Source: Thiocystis violacea (GTDB taxonomy: Bacteria > Pseudomonadota > Gammaproteobacteria > Chromatiales > Chromatiaceae). From it: a stretch of DNA of 64,000 nucleotides. The stretch covers positions 30,639 through 94,638 of the forward strand of contig NZ_NRRG01000014.1 of the NCBI RefSeq assembly GCF_016583575.1, written 5' to 3'. The notes under the pieces were generated by a model that worked only from the letters and a program-made list of their open reading frames with translations, made no database searches and was not told the DNA's origin. Below are positions 19,844 to 34,436 of this stretch, piece by piece (position 1 is the stretch's first letter; each line of letters starts with the position of its first letter). Both the position numbers and the translations under genes were made by a program.

Positions 19844-21763
19844 TCAGCCGCCAGCGATCATCATATTCAACATCAGCTTATTCAGCCGCCCGACGAAACC
19901 GGCAGGATCGTCGAGTTGACCACCCTCGGCCAATTGCGCCTGGTCGAACAGGATCAGGCCGAGATCGCCGAAACGCGCCTCGTCGGCTTCGGACTCCAGA
20001 CGCCTGACCAGCGGATGATCCAGGTTGATCTCCAGGGTCGGCTTGGTATTCGGGGCGCTCTGACCGACGGCCTTGAGTACCCGCGCGAGATTGGCGCTCA
20101 TGTCGTCCTCGCCGACCACCAGACAGGCGGGTGAGTCGACCAGCCGGGTGCTGGGACGGACCGCCTCGACCCGCTCGCCAAGCGCCGTCTTCAGGCGTTC
20201 GAGCAGGCTGCCGTGCTCGGCCGCCGCCTTTTCCTTGGCTTCCTTTTCCTCCTTGTCGGCCAGTTCGCCCAGGTCCAGATCTCCCTTGGCCACCGAATGC
20301 AGCGACTTGCCCTTGTACTCGCTCAGATGGTTGACCAGCCATTCGTCGACCCGGTCGGAGAGCAGCAGCACCTCGACGCCCTTCTTGCGGAAGACCTCCA
20401 GATGCGGGCTGAAGCGGGCGGCGACCGGGGTGTCGGCGGTGATGTAGTAGATCTTGTCCTGACCTTCCTTCATGCGCTCGATGTAACCGTCAAGCGTTTC
20501 GCGCTGGTCGTTGGAGTCGCTGTGGGTGGTGGCGAAGCGCATGAGCGCGGCGAGCCGTTCCTTGTTGGCGAAGTCTTCCGCCGGCCCTTCCTTGAGCACC
20601 TTGCCGAATTCGTCCCAGAAGGCGCCGTATTTCTCCGGCTCATCGCTCGCCAGTGTCTCCAGCAGACCCAGGATGCGCTTGGTGTTGGCCTGGCGGATGG
20701 TGTCGATCTTGCGGTTGTGTTGCAGCAGCTCGCGCGAGACGTTGAGCGGCAGGTCGTCGGAGTCCACCACGCCCTTGACGAAGCGCAGGTAGTGCGGCAT
20801 CAGCTTGTCGGCCTCGTCCATGATGAAGACGCGCTTCACATAGAGCTTGACGCCGTGCTTCTGCTCGCGGTCGAAGAGATCCCAGGGGGCTTTCTTGGGC
20901 ACGAACAGCAGTGTGGTGTATTCGTTGGTGCCCTCGACCCGGTTGTGGGCGTAGGACAGCGGCGGCTCGAAGTCGTGCGAGACGTGTTTGTAGAAGTCGT
21001 GGTACTCCCCCTCCGTGATCTCGGACTTGTTGCGCATCCAGAGCGCGGTGCCACGGTTGACCTGCTCGAACTCGGGCGGCTCGTCCTTCTTCTGCTCGGC
21101 CTCCTCGCCATAGAGTTCCTTGACCATCTCGACCGGCAGGGCGATGTGGTCCGAGAACTTGCCGATGATGGAGCGCAGCCGCCAGCTATCCAGGAACTCC
21201 TTCTCGTCCTCCTTCAGATGCAGGGTGACATCCGTGCCCCGTCCGGCCTTCTCGACCGTCTCCAGGGTGTAGCTGCCGCGCCCGTCGGACTCCCAACGCA
21301 CGCCGTGCTCGGCGCCCAGGCCGGCGCGGCGTGACGTCAGGGTGACCTTGTCGGCCACGATGTAGGCGGAATAGAAGCCGACGCCGAACTGGCCGATCAG
21401 CTTGCTGTCCTTGGCCTGGTCGCCGGACAGGCTCTCGATGAAGCGGCGGGTGCCGGAGCTGGCGATGCTGCCGATGGTCTCCATGACCTCCTGGCGACCC
21501 AGCCCGATGCCGTTGTCGGAGATCGTCAGGGTGCCGGCCTCGCGGTCCATGGTCACCCGGATCCGCAGCTCGCTGTCGCCCTCGTAGAGCCCGTCGTCGC
21601 TCAGCGCCTCGAAGCGGAGCTTCTCGGCCGCGTCGGAGGCGTTCGAGACCAACTCGCGCAGAAAGATCTCCTTGTTCGAGTAGAGCGAGCGGATCACGAG
21701 ATCCAGCACCTGACTCACCTCGGCCTTGAATTCCAATGTTTCCTTGTGCGCTTCGATTGTCAT
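19844..21763 (-). CDS. htpG: HSP90-family chaperone HtpG
   Basis: HtpG (639 residues) is the dimeric cytosolic HSP90 ATPase that remodels client proteins. The GHKL ATP site is complete: [41 protein letters not shown] and [12 protein letters not shown]. The middle domain [11 protein letters not shown] and the C-terminal dimer region follow, at normal length. It is a lone gene, divergent from pgm. The upstream region has CCCCCAT but no matching -35, so heat-shock control cannot be shown from sequence. Confidence 0.97.
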   Translation of the reverse strand: MTIEAHKETLEFKAEVSQVLDLVIRSLYSNKEIFLRELVSNASDAAEKLRFEALSDDGLYEGDSELRIRVTMDREAGTLTISDNGIGLGRQEVMETIGSIASSGTRRFIESLSGDQAKDSKLIGQFGVGFYSAYIVADKVTLTSRRAGLGAEHGVRWESDGRGSYTLETVEKAGRGTDVTLHLKEDEKEFLDSWRLRSIIGKFSDHIALPVEMVKELYGEEAEQKKDEPPEFEQVNRGTALWMRNKSEITEGEYHDFYKHVSHDFEPPLSYAHNRVEGTNEYTTLLFVPKKAPWDLFDREQKHGVKLYVKRVFIMDEADKLMPHYLRFVKGVVDSDDLPLNVSRELLQHNRKIDTIRQANTKRILGLLETLASDEPEKYGAFWDEFGKVLKEGPAEDFANKERLAALMRFATTHSDSNDQRETLDGYIERMKEGQDKIYYITADTPVAARFSPHLEVFRKKGVEVLLLSDRVDEWLVNHLSEYKGKSLHSVAKGDLDLGELADKEEKEAKEKAAAEHGSLLERLKTALGERVEAVRPSTRLVDSPACLVVGEDDMSANLARVLKAVGQSAPNTKPTLEINLDHPLVRRLESEADEARFGDLGLILFDQAQLAEGGQLDDPAGFVGRLNKLMLNMMIAGG

Positions 21764-22009
21764 CTTGTGTCGTTACCTTGGGTTCTGACGAAAAGGATTG
21801 ATGATGAGGCGGCGCCTGGCCGCCTCGCTTGAGGTGATCCGCTATTGTCGCATGGGCCATGGGGGATACAATCATCCGCTTGGGCCGCGCGGCCGTCCGG
21901 GTTCAGGGCGCGGCCGAACCCATTGTTCGGTGACGCCGAAACCACTGGCGCGCGTTGCCAACTCCCGAAGCCTTACGCTGGCCGCTCAGTGAAGGCTATT
22001 CGACCATAA

Positions 22010-23659
<1,650 letters not shown>

Positions 23660-23786
23660 TCGGGCGAAGCCTCGTGCCCGGCGTGTATCGCGGGGCCGTC
23701 ACAGGCCCCTTCTCTCCCCGGCATCTCCAGGCCGACCGAGTTTGTCATTCGATCCGACACCCGTCATTTACATTGGGGATCGCATA

Positions 23787-24113
23787 ATGAAACAGATTCT
23801 TGGCAAATGGAAAATCACCGAAATGGAACAATGGGACTTGCACTTTATTGACGAGCAAGGCCCTGGTTATTTCGAATTCGACGCGAATAATCACGGTTCA
23901 TTCATGTTTGGTTACGTGCAAGGCGATATGGATTTCAAGGAATCTAAGGGGGAAAAGAATCCGAGAATCGAATATTCATGGATGGGCCAGGATGAAATGG
24001 ATGAGGTTGGCGGGCGAGGAGATTTTGAAGTGATCAGTGACGATGAAATTCATGGAACCATCTATTTTCACGAAGGAGATTCATCATGGGTAAGAGCAAA
24101 AAGGATGAAATAA
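23787..24113 (+). CDS. small AT-rich orphan protein, unknown function
   Basis: A 108-residue acidic protein (MKQILGKWKITEMEQWDLHFIDEQG...). It resembles a recurring family of hypothetical proteins with the GKW-I-EM-WD start and a beta-rich body, but I know no function. Base composition is far more AT-rich than its neighbours (AATGGGACTTGCACTTTATT, GAATTCGACGCGAATAATCA), which suggests recent transfer. It has no signal peptide. A tiny frame with a perfect ribosome site overlaps its 3' end, and a hairpin repeat follows it. Confidence 0.75.
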   Translation: MKQILGKWKITEMEQWDLHFIDEQGPGYFEFDANNHGSFMFGYVQGDMDFKESKGEKNPRIEYSWMGQDEMDEVGGRGDFEVISDDEIHGTIYFHEGDSSWVRAKRMK

Positions 24114-24121
24114 CCTCGTGA
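24086..24121 (+). other. 11-codon frame with strong ribosome site
   Basis: ATG at 24086 follows AAGGAGA by 6 nt and reads MGKSKKDEITS before TGA. It overlaps the end of the orphan gene out of frame. Either a real micropeptide, or the intact start of a downstream partner gene whose body was lost. Confidence 0.35.
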
Positions 24122-24152
24122 CGATCCCTGAATCTTGAGCCTCGGAGCGTAG

Positions 24153-24182
24153 AGGATGGGCACGCTTCGCTTTGCCCATCCT
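24153..24182. repeat. REP-like hairpin
   Basis: Arms AGGATGGGCA and TGCCCATCCT are perfect 10-bp inverted repeats with a 10-nt loop. A related, longer version occurs at 57924-57985. Such GATGGGC...GCCCATC elements are frequent between genes in proteobacteria. Confidence 0.7.
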
Positions 24183-24228
24183 ACGCATCGGGGTTCGGCC
24201 GTCTCGGCCAAGCGACCCTCGGAAGAGC

Positions 24229-25080
24229 TCAGCCCGATTCACTCGTCAGCCGCTCCGCCAGATCCGGCCGGAAGTGGGCGACGCCTTCCAGGATTCCCGC
24301 CGCATAGCAGCCATTCATTCCGCGCCAGCCGCCGACGGCGCAATAGAGTCGATCTTCCAGTCCCTGTTCATGGGAACGCCGCCGGGCCTGCTCGCGCACG
24401 TCCGGGTGCCCGTTGGCGACCAGCACGGAGGGGATGCGGCTGACGAGAACCTCCAGGTCGTTGCCGCTGTCGCCCGCGAATAGCGTGCTGGTCGTATCCC
24501 GACCCAGCCGGTTCATCAGGAATTCGACGGCGTGGAGCTTGGAGGCGTTCTCGGGCAGGACGTCGAGCAGCCCGACCTCGGCGGCTTCGTCGATGCTCCA
24601 GATGAGGTTGGCGCGAATCGCGCGCGGGGCCAGGCGTTCCCGAATGCGCGCGCGCAGCGCCTCCGGATCCAGGTCGGCCGGCGTGTAGTAGCTCAGTTTG
24701 AATGGCCCCTGCTTGTCCGGCTCCTGGAGCCTGAGTTCGGCGAGATCGGTCAGGAGCGATTGGATGCGCGCCGCGCCGGCGCCGGCCCAGGCCCCACCGA
24801 TCGCGTCCTCCCAGGCGTGAACCGGGCGCCAGACGCCCTCCTCCAAGGCATGGAGACTGGTGCCGACATCGCCGATCACATAGTCGGGCCGCGGCAGTTC
24901 ATGGTCGGCTATGGCCTCCTCGACCAGCGCGCGATGGCGGCCGGTGACATAGGCCAGGGTCACGGCCTTGTCGGCGACCAGACGACGGAAAAGTGGTCGC
25001 GCCTCGGGCGACTCCGGCTCGCGCCCGTTCGGGATCAGGGTGCGGTCCAGGTCGGTGCAGAGCAGCAGGGGGCGGCTCAT
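24229..25080 (-). CDS. spp: sucrose-6-phosphate phosphatase
   Basis: A 283-residue HAD-fold phosphatase that releases sucrose from sucrose-6-phosphate. Motif I is LLCTDLDRTLIPN (Asp10 nucleophile, Asp12), YVTGRHRALVEEAI follows, the cap holds GPFKLSYYTPADLD, and the metal motif is LFAGDSGNDLEVL. Its ATG overlaps the stop of the synthase gene as ATGA, so translation is coupled. The pair suggests sucrose made as compatible solute, as reported for halotolerant purple sulfur bacteria. Confidence 0.9.
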   Translation of the reverse strand: MSRPLLLCTDLDRTLIPNGREPESPEARPLFRRLVADKAVTLAYVTGRHRALVEEAIADHELPRPDYVIGDVGTSLHALEEGVWRPVHAWEDAIGGAWAGAGAARIQSLLTDLAELRLQEPDKQGPFKLSYYTPADLDPEALRARIRERLAPRAIRANLIWSIDEAAEVGLLDVLPENASKLHAVEFLMNRLGRDTTSTLFAGDSGNDLEVLVSRIPSVLVANGHPDVREQARRRSHEQGLEDRLYCAVGGWRGMNGCYAAGILEGVAHFRPDLAERLTSESG

Positions 25081-27212
25081 GTGGTCGACTCCGGAACGCG
25101 GCAACTGTGGAAGAAATCATAGTGTTCGATCGCCTCCAGGATGCCCTTGGCGTGCGCCTGCTCGGCGAAATAGATGTTGTCGATCTCGGAGAGCTGGGAC
25201 AGTTCCTCGTGATGGCGGTTGGCGACCACCACCGCCAGGGTGTTGCCGCGCATCATGTCCTCGTCGGCCCCGGAGCCGCCGACCACCAGTACATGCTCCA
25301 GCGGGATGCCGAAGCGGTGCGTGACGTAGCGCACCGCCTGGCCCTTGCTGGCGCGGATCGGGACGATATCCAGGAACTGACCGAAGGCGTGGATGACGTT
25401 GACGCTCAGGTCCCAGGTACGCAGCCGGGTCGCGATCTCCTCGACCGAGGGCGCGACCACGGGGTCGTAGTGATAGGAAATCTTAAAACGACTCTGCTGG
25501 AGCTTGCGTTGGGGCACGAGCCCCGGCACCTCGGCCAGCGCGCGGCGCACCACGCCGGGCTTCCAGAGATGGTCGACGTGTTCGTTCCAGAAGTCGTCCG
25601 GAACCAGGCGCGCGGTGTAATGGATCTCCGATCCCAGACTGGTGATGAGCACGTCCGGCACCGGAATGCGGTGGCGTTTCAGCTCGATCAGGACCGAGTC
25701 CAGGCGCCGTCCGGTGGCGATGCCGAAGTTCGAGCAGCGCTTGTTCTGGTGCATCATGGCCACGAATTGCTCGACGCCCTCGGGATCACCGAGCAGGCTC
25801 TGATCGAGATCGGTGAAGAGCGCGCGGTCGCGATAGACCATGCGGCGACGCATCGGCGGGGTGTCGGGGATGGTCTCGCGGCGCTCGCTCAGCGGCCCGA
25901 TCAGACCCAGATAGGTTTCGGCGTGCGCCTGCCAGGAATAATGCTCGCGCACCCCGGCGAGGCCATTCTCCGAGTAGGCCCGCCAGGTGTCGCGATCCTC
26001 CAGGATGCGCAGGAGCGCCTCGGCGATCGCGCCCCGGTCGAGCGGATCGACCAGCAGACCGTTCTCGCAGTTGCCGATGATGTCGACCGGTCCGCCGTTC
26101 TCGGTCGCGACCAGCGGCAGTCCGCTCGCGGCGGCCTCCAACAGGGTCAGACCGAACGGCTCGGTCAGGGCCGGGTTGATGAAGAGGCCGCCCGAGCGCG
26201 CGACCAGACGGTAGATCTCGGCGACCTCGTCGGCGGCGTGATGCTTGGGGATGGCGACCCGGCCATGGAGATCGTGGGCGTCGATGGTGATGAGGATATC
26301 GGTCAGCACCGTGCGCGCGCCCTCTTCCAGATCCCGAATGTCGTCGCGGTTGCCGGCGACGATCAGCAGATTGGCCAGTTCGCGGAGTCGCGGACAGTCT
26401 CCGTAGGCTTCCACCAGGGCGACGATGTTCTTGCGATGATCGGCGCGCGAAAGCGCCAGGATCAGTGGCTTGTCGGGCGCGCCGAGGAAACGTTCGACCT
26501 CGGAGGCGAAGCGAATCGGTGGATCTTCCCCGGACGGCGGGTGGAACTGCTTAAGATCCGTACCGGGCGGGATGACCCGCATGCGTTCGGGCAGGTAGTA
26601 GTCGTAGAGGCCGTATTGTTCCTCGATCTCGTTGTGGGTGCTGGTGATGACCAGTTCGGCGCTCGCCAGCACGGTTTCCTCCGCGTCGATGCGGCGCAGC
26701 ATGTTGTAGCGGGCATCGATCTGGTCACTGTCCAGCCCGGCCGCGAGCAGGCGCTGGCGCTTGTCCCGACCCAGCGAATGCCCGGTGTGGACTAGAGGCG
26801 CGCCGATCAGATTGGACAGTCTCACCCCGACATAGCCGGCGTCCGCGTAGTGACTGTGGACCACGTCCGGCCAGCGGCCCTGCTCGTTGAGGAAGGCGGT
26901 CAGGTTGTCCATGAAGCTGTCGAGATGGTCCCAGAGCTGCTCCTTGGGGATGTACTCCTCGGGACCGGCGTCGATGCGGAGAATGCGCGCCTTGTCGCCG
27001 AGCGGCTCGATGCGCTCGGCATAATCCGGACTGACGGTGGGATCCAGCACGCAGCGCGTGACCAGATCCACTTGCGACACCTCGTCACGCTCGCCGAGCG
27101 CGCGGGCGAGGTCGACGACGTACTTGGTCTGTCCTCCGGTATCGGCGTCGCGTCCCAGCTCCAGATCATGGCCGCGAATCAGGCCATGGATGCTCAGTAG
27201 CAGGATATACAT
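25077..27212 (-). CDS. sps: sucrose-phosphate synthase, two-domain form
   Basis: SPS (711 residues) joins UDP- or ADP-glucose to fructose-6-phosphate. The GT-B/GT4 glycosyltransferase spans about residues 1-460: LLSIHGLIRGHDLELGRDADTGGQ at the start, VVHSHYADAGYVG, HTGHSLGRDKRQRLL, and the donor site INPALTEPFGLTLLEAAASG. A phosphatase-like domain (about 480-705) follows with FTDLDQSLL, IATGRRLDS and VGGSGADEDMM. In it the GDSGND motif of active phosphatases is GGSGADED, so it is probably non-catalytic and regulatory; the coupled spp gene supplies the activity. It begins at the ATG at 27212. Confidence 0.92.
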   Translation of the reverse strand: MYILLLSIHGLIRGHDLELGRDADTGGQTKYVVDLARALGERDEVSQVDLVTRCVLDPTVSPDYAERIEPLGDKARILRIDAGPEEYIPKEQLWDHLDSFMDNLTAFLNEQGRWPDVVHSHYADAGYVGVRLSNLIGAPLVHTGHSLGRDKRQRLLAAGLDSDQIDARYNMLRRIDAEETVLASAELVITSTHNEIEEQYGLYDYYLPERMRVIPPGTDLKQFHPPSGEDPPIRFASEVERFLGAPDKPLILALSRADHRKNIVALVEAYGDCPRLRELANLLIVAGNRDDIRDLEEGARTVLTDILITIDAHDLHGRVAIPKHHAADEVAEIYRLVARSGGLFINPALTEPFGLTLLEAAASGLPLVATENGGPVDIIGNCENGLLVDPLDRGAIAEALLRILEDRDTWRAYSENGLAGVREHYSWQAHAETYLGLIGPLSERRETIPDTPPMRRRMVYRDRALFTDLDQSLLGDPEGVEQFVAMMHQNKRCSNFGIATGRRLDSVLIELKRHRIPVPDVLITSLGSEIHYTARLVPDDFWNEHVDHLWKPGVVRRALAEVPGLVPQRKLQQSRFKISYHYDPVVAPSVEEIATRLRTWDLSVNVIHAFGQFLDIVPIRASKGQAVRYVTHRFGIPLEHVLVVGGSGADEDMMRGNTLAVVVANRHHEELSQLSEIDNIYFAEQAHAKGILEAIEHYDFFHSCRVPESTT

Positions 27213-27329
27213 GAATCGAATCCCCTCGGTCCTGGCGACCGCGAGACGCGGCGCCTTCTCGTCTCCATGTCTTCTAGGTTAGGGGAGTCGGGACTGGATG
27301 CCAAATCGGACGACCTCCGGGCGCCCGGC

Positions 27330-30464
<3,135 letters not shown>

Positions 30465-30492
30465 GATCGTTGAACGCGGGGCGCGCTCTGGC

Positions 30493-31563
30493 TCATTCCA
30501 CCCGACACCAATCGAGCGGATAGCGGCCCCAGCGTTCGACCGCCTCGGCGATGGCCATCAGCACCGCGTCCGGAACCTGCCAGGGGATCTCGCCATGGTT
30601 GTCGCCCAGGAGAAAGCCACCGCCAGGCCCGGCGGCGGCGATCGCGGCCTTCACCTCGGCCTCCGCCTGTTCCGGCGTCCAGTGACGCATCGCGATCCCG
30701 TTGAGGTTGCCGAGCAATGAAACCTTGCCGCGACAGGCGCCTTTCAGCGCGCTCAGATCGTCCTGCCAGCTCACGCCGAGCAGGGCCGCGCCGGTGGCCG
30801 GCAGGTCGTCGACGATCGGCGCGATGCGTCCGGAGGCGAAGTGCATGGCCGCCGGCGCCTCGAACCGGGCCAGGGTGCGGCGCGCGATCTCGAAGCCGGT
30901 GGCGAGAAAGCGCTCGCGCGGAACGATGGTGCTCGATGAGATGGGATCGAAATAGCAGATGGCGTTGGCCCCGGCGGCGACCTGGGCATTGGCCCAGGCG
31001 ACGCAGAACTCCTCGTTGAGCCGCATCAGGTGCTCGAACAGCTCGGGGTGCTCATGCATCAGCACCAGGTAAGGCTCGAAACCCAGTTGAATCACCGGCA
31101 GCGAGAAGGGCGACATCACCACGCCGATGATGGGAACCTCGCCGCGCGCCTGCTCGGCCAGCCGACGGGTGGTCTCCAGGACCTTGAGCAGGCTCGGGGA
31201 GTCCTCCACGCGCGGCGGGGTCAGATGCTTGATGTCCTCGAAACGGCGGATCACCGGAGCGCCCGCGTTGGGTGGACCGTCCTCGCGGAAGATCGCCGTG
31301 CCGCCCCAGGCTTCGGTCTCGATCGCGGCATAGTAGAAGGTGTAGAGACAATCGTGACCGATCTTCTCCCGCAGCCGGAGCTGACCTTCCGCCACCTGCT
31401 CGGGCTTGGCGAAATAGTCCTCGATCGACAGACCAAGCTCGCGCGCGCCCTGCAGGACCGGAAGCAGTAACAGCGGAACCCGATCGGGCTCCTGGTGGCC
31501 GAGCGACGTCAAGGTGCGCTGCATCGAGGTCATCGTGCCAGACGATCCGCTCGACGGCGTCAT
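30493..31563 (-). CDS. UroD/MtaA-fold methyltransferase-like protein
   Basis: A 356-residue member of the uroporphyrinogen decarboxylase/MtaA-CmuA superfamily (TIM barrel). MtaA-type enzymes move methyl from a corrinoid protein to a thiol using zinc bound by His-x-Cys and a later Cys. Here the first site reads AAMHFASGR (His241, Ala243 instead of Cys) and the later GCG-type site reads [11 protein letters not shown] with no Cys, so the zinc site is incomplete. UroD-type landmarks kept are [26 protein letters not shown] and [22 protein letters not shown]. The ATG overlaps the stop of the corrinoid gene (ATGA). Most likely it handles the corrinoid protein encoded next to it, but not as a classical CoM methylase. 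Confidence 0.85.
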   Translation of the reverse strand: MTPSSGSSGTMTSMQRTLTSLGHQEPDRVPLLLLPVLQGARELGLSIEDYFAKPEQVAEGQLRLREKIGHDCLYTFYYAAIETEAWGGTAIFREDGPPNAGAPVIRRFEDIKHLTPPRVEDSPSLLKVLETTRRLAEQARGEVPIIGVVMSPFSLPVIQLGFEPYLVLMHEHPELFEHLMRLNEEFCVAWANAQVAAGANAICYFDPISSSTIVPRERFLATGFEIARRTLARFEAPAAMHFASGRIAPIVDDLPATGAALLGVSWQDDLSALKGACRGKVSLLGNLNGIAMRHWTPEQAEAEVKAAIAAAGPGGGFLLGDNHGEIPWQVPDAVLMAIAEAVERWGRYPLDWCRVE

Positions 31564-32222
31564 GCCGACTCTCCCGTCAGCCGCGCCAGGATGTCCAGCA
31601 CCTCGCCCGCGCTCGATCCGACCGCGTCGGCACCGACCTCCCGCCAGAGTTCCTCGTCGAACCGATAAGGCGCGCCGCCCACCACCACGCGCGTATGGGG
31701 AGAGACCTCGCGCAGCCGGTCGACCAGCACCCGCACCCGCAGCGCGGCGGGTAGCATCAGGGTCGAGACCAGCAGGATCTCGATGCCATCCTCGCGGACG
31801 CACTCCACCAGGCCATCCACGTCCTGACGGCCATAGTCCTTCACTGCATGACCCGCGGCGCGCAGCACGGTGCGCACGATCTGCTTGCCCAGCAGGTGAT
31901 AATCCTCCAGGACCGCGATTGCCAGGCGTGGAGCCCTCGTCGCCGCGCCGGCCTCGCCTGGGGTGGCGAAATCGATGTCCCGCGCTTCGCCCAGTAGTTC
32001 CTCGACCAGTTCCTCGCAGATACGGCCGCTCATATAGATCTGAGAGAGCGCGCAATCGCCCTCCTCCCAGAGCCGACCGATCTCTTCCAGGGCCGGTCGG
32101 ACCAGGGTTTCGATCACATCCAACGGCGACCCCTGGGACCGGGCCGCCATCAGCAACTCACCGGCCTGGACCCGGTTCAAGGCCAGCAGGGCTTGGAGGA
32201 GTTCTTCCGAAGGTGATGACAT
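31560..32222 (-). CDS. B12-binding corrinoid protein (MtbC-like)
   Basis: A 220-residue two-domain corrinoid protein. Residues 1-90 form the helical cap domain typical of MtbC/MetH (LVRPALEEIGRLWEEGDCALSQIYMSGRICEEL). Residues 98-218 are the Rossmann B12 domain with Asp107-x-His109-x-x-Gly112 (LEDYHLLGKQIV), the SxL motif in LVSTLML and GG in VVVGGAPYR. His109 would be the lower cobalt ligand. First gene of the operon with the UroD-like protein and the kinase. The ATG at 32222 has no strong ribosome site; longer upstream frames do not resemble the family. Confidence 0.9.
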   Translation of the reverse strand: MSSPSEELLQALLALNRVQAGELLMAARSQGSPLDVIETLVRPALEEIGRLWEEGDCALSQIYMSGRICEELVEELLGEARDIDFATPGEAGAATRAPRLAIAVLEDYHLLGKQIVRTVLRAAGHAVKDYGRQDVDGLVECVREDGIEILLVSTLMLPAALRVRVLVDRLREVSPHTRVVVGGAPYRFDEELWREVGADAVGSSAGEVLDILARLTGESA

Positions 32223-32293
32223 GGTTTGTATGGCTTCATCGAGTGGACCCCTGGCCGGACCAGGCCAGATTCCTGACCCGGCCATCAATCGCG

Positions 32294-32304
32294 GAAGCAT
32301 ACCA
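32294..32304 (-). promoter_or_regulatory. extended -10 candidate of corrinoid operon
   Basis: The minus strand reads TGGTATGCTTC about 70 bp before the operon start, the same 11-mer as before prmB. An upstream TTGAAC is only 13 nt from TATGCT, too close for a classical -35. No cobalamin riboswitch features were seen in the leader. Confidence 0.35.
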
Positions 32305-32395
32305 CCGCAGCCTCGTTCAATCCGTGAGGCCGTCGACGCTGGGCGCGACCATAAAGGATGCCTGGCTGGAAAAACCCGACCGCTTCCAACCGGCC

Positions 32396-34216
32396 TCAGG
32401 AGGAGACCGCCCGCAATTCGGGTCGCTTGGCCGGCTCAGACGGATCGAATTGCAGGGCGGCGAGCCGGGCGTAGAGTCCGCCCTGGGACATAAGCGCCTC
32501 ATGATGTCCGGAGGCGACGATGCGCCCCCGGTCCAGCACCAGGATGCGATCCGCGTCGCGCACCGTGGCGAGTCGGTGGGCGATGACGATGCTGGTGCGT
32601 CCCTGCATCAGGGTTTCGAGCGCATCCTGGACAAGGCGTTCGCTTTCGGCGTCGAGCGCGCTGGTCGCCTCGTCGAGCAGGAGCAGCGTCGGGTTGCGCA
32701 GCACGGTGCGCGCGATCGCGATGCGCTGGCGCTCCCCGCCCGAGAGTCGCACGCCACGCTCGCCCAGGTAGGTGTCGAAGCCCTGGGGGAGTCGGTCCAG
32801 GAAGTCCGCCGCGTGGGCCGCCTCGGCGGCGCGCCGCACGTCGTCGTCGGTCGCGCTTTCCAGACCGTAGCGGATGTTCTCCCAGGCGCTGGCGCCGAAG
32901 ATCACCGGATCCTGCGGAACCAGCGCGATCCGACGGCGCAAATCGCGTGGATCCAATCGACGGATGTCGACGCCATCGAACAGGATCGCCCCGGACGCCG
33001 GGTCGTAGAACCGCAGCAGGAGTTGGAAGAGCGTGGATTTACCGGCTCCGGAAGGTCCGACCAGGGCCAGACGCTCGCCCGGCTCGACGACCAGGGCCAG
33101 CTCATCCAGCGCCGGCGTATCGGGACGCGAGGGGTAGCGGAATCGCACCTCCTGGAATTCGATCCGTCCGCGCGGCTTGGCGGGCAGCGCGGCGGGCGAC
33201 TCGGGCGGCTGGATCGCCGAGCGGATCTCCAGCAATTCCATCAGGCGCTCGCTGGCGCCGGCCCCACGCAGCAACTGTCCGATCAGGTCGCTCAGCGAAC
33301 CCACGGCACCGGCGACCACGATGGCATAGAAGAGAAAGGCGGAGAGTTCGCCGCCGCTGAGGGTACCGGCGAGCACCTGATGCCCGCCGATCCAGAGCAC
33401 CACGCCGATCGCGCCGAAGGTCAGCAGGGTGGCGACACCGGCCAGGATGGCGCTGGTCATGGAGCGGCTCATGGCCACGTCGAAGGCCGCCTCCACCTGA
33501 TCGCCATAGCGCCGGGCGTCGACCGGCTCGTGACAGAAGGCCTGCACCGTGCGGATGCCGTGGATGACCTCGTCCACGTAGGCCCCGACGTCCGCGACCC
33601 GGTCCTGACTGGCGCGCGAGAGCCGACGCACACGCCGGCCCATGATCCAGGCCGGGCCGATGACGAAGGGCAGCCCCACAAGCACCAGTCCGGTCAGGCC
33701 GGGGCTGGTGATGGCCAGCATCAGCACCCCGCCGATGACCAGCAGCGAGGTGCGGATGCTCATCGCCAGGGTCGAGCCGACCACCACCTGGAGAATGGCG
33801 GTGTCGCTGGTCAGACGCGAGATGACCTCGCCCGAGCGGGTGGTCTCGAAAAAGCCCACGTCCAGCCCCAGAACCCGCTCGAAGACCGCTTGGCGAATGT
33901 CCGCGACCACCCGCTCGCCGATCCAGTTGAGCAGATAGCTGCGCACCATCATGGCTCCCGCCGTGAGCACCACCACGCCCAGGAAGAGCACCAGCGACTG
34001 ATTAAGCGCCTCGGCCGAGCCCGTCCCCAGGCCCGAATCGACCACCACCCGGATCACCTGTCCGAAGGCCAGCACCGAGCCGGCGGCGACCATCAGCGCC
34101 ATGAGCGCGACGATCAGGCGGCCTCGATAGGGCCGGGTGAACTGGAGCAGACGTTTGAGCGCGCTCAGGTTACGGGTCGCGGGTCGGTCGATGGTGCTGG
34201 CCGTTTTCTCGTGCAT
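32396..34216 (-). CDS. ABC exporter, MsbA/ABCB half-transporter type
   Basis: A 606-residue fused membrane and ATPase half-transporter working as a homodimer. Six membrane helices lie within about residues 35-330, with the coupling-helix pattern FFETTRSGEVISRLTSDT. The nucleotide-binding domain has Walker A ALVGPSGAGKSTLF, the signature VRLSGGERQRIAIART, Walker B LLLLDEATSALDAESE and the H-loop IVIAHRLATV. It could be a lipid or drug exporter; nothing in the context names the substrate. It stands alone, divergent from the CBS gene. Confidence 0.9.
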   Translation of the reverse strand: MHEKTASTIDRPATRNLSALKRLLQFTRPYRGRLIVALMALMVAAGSVLAFGQVIRVVVDSGLGTGSAEALNQSLVLFLGVVVLTAGAMMVRSYLLNWIGERVVADIRQAVFERVLGLDVGFFETTRSGEVISRLTSDTAILQVVVGSTLAMSIRTSLLVIGGVLMLAITSPGLTGLVLVGLPFVIGPAWIMGRRVRRLSRASQDRVADVGAYVDEVIHGIRTVQAFCHEPVDARRYGDQVEAAFDVAMSRSMTSAILAGVATLLTFGAIGVVLWIGGHQVLAGTLSGGELSAFLFYAIVVAGAVGSLSDLIGQLLRGAGASERLMELLEIRSAIQPPESPAALPAKPRGRIEFQEVRFRYPSRPDTPALDELALVVEPGERLALVGPSGAGKSTLFQLLLRFYDPASGAILFDGVDIRRLDPRDLRRRIALVPQDPVIFGASAWENIRYGLESATDDDVRRAAEAAHAADFLDRLPQGFDTYLGERGVRLSGGERQRIAIARTVLRNPTLLLLDEATSALDAESERLVQDALETLMQGRTSIVIAHRLATVRDADRILVLDRGRIVASGHHEALMSQGGLYARLAALQFDPSEPAKRPELRAVSS

Positions 34217-34436
34217 GGATGGTCTCGGTACAAGGCTTGGAAGGGTCCGGCGCGGATCCTCGGCTCGGGAGGCTCGGCCGCCGCGCTCCGCGCGACAGGG
34301 CGGAAAACCTCACATGGGGTCGATCCGCCGCTTTTTTCCCAGTGTATTGCTAAGCTGTTTCATGTGGGTCGCTCGATCAACCCACCAACGAGATCAGCCG
34401 GGGCGCCATCGTCCCAGGCCACGGGGAGGAGAATCC

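Noticed and set aside
21764..21900. Sigma-32 promoter for htpG
   Set aside because: CCCCCAT is present on the minus strand but no TTGAA lies 13-15 nt upstream, so only half the motif is met.
32223..32395. Cobalamin riboswitch before the corrinoid operon
   Set aside because: The leader is too short and lacks the conserved B12-box; only a promoter-like -10 was found.
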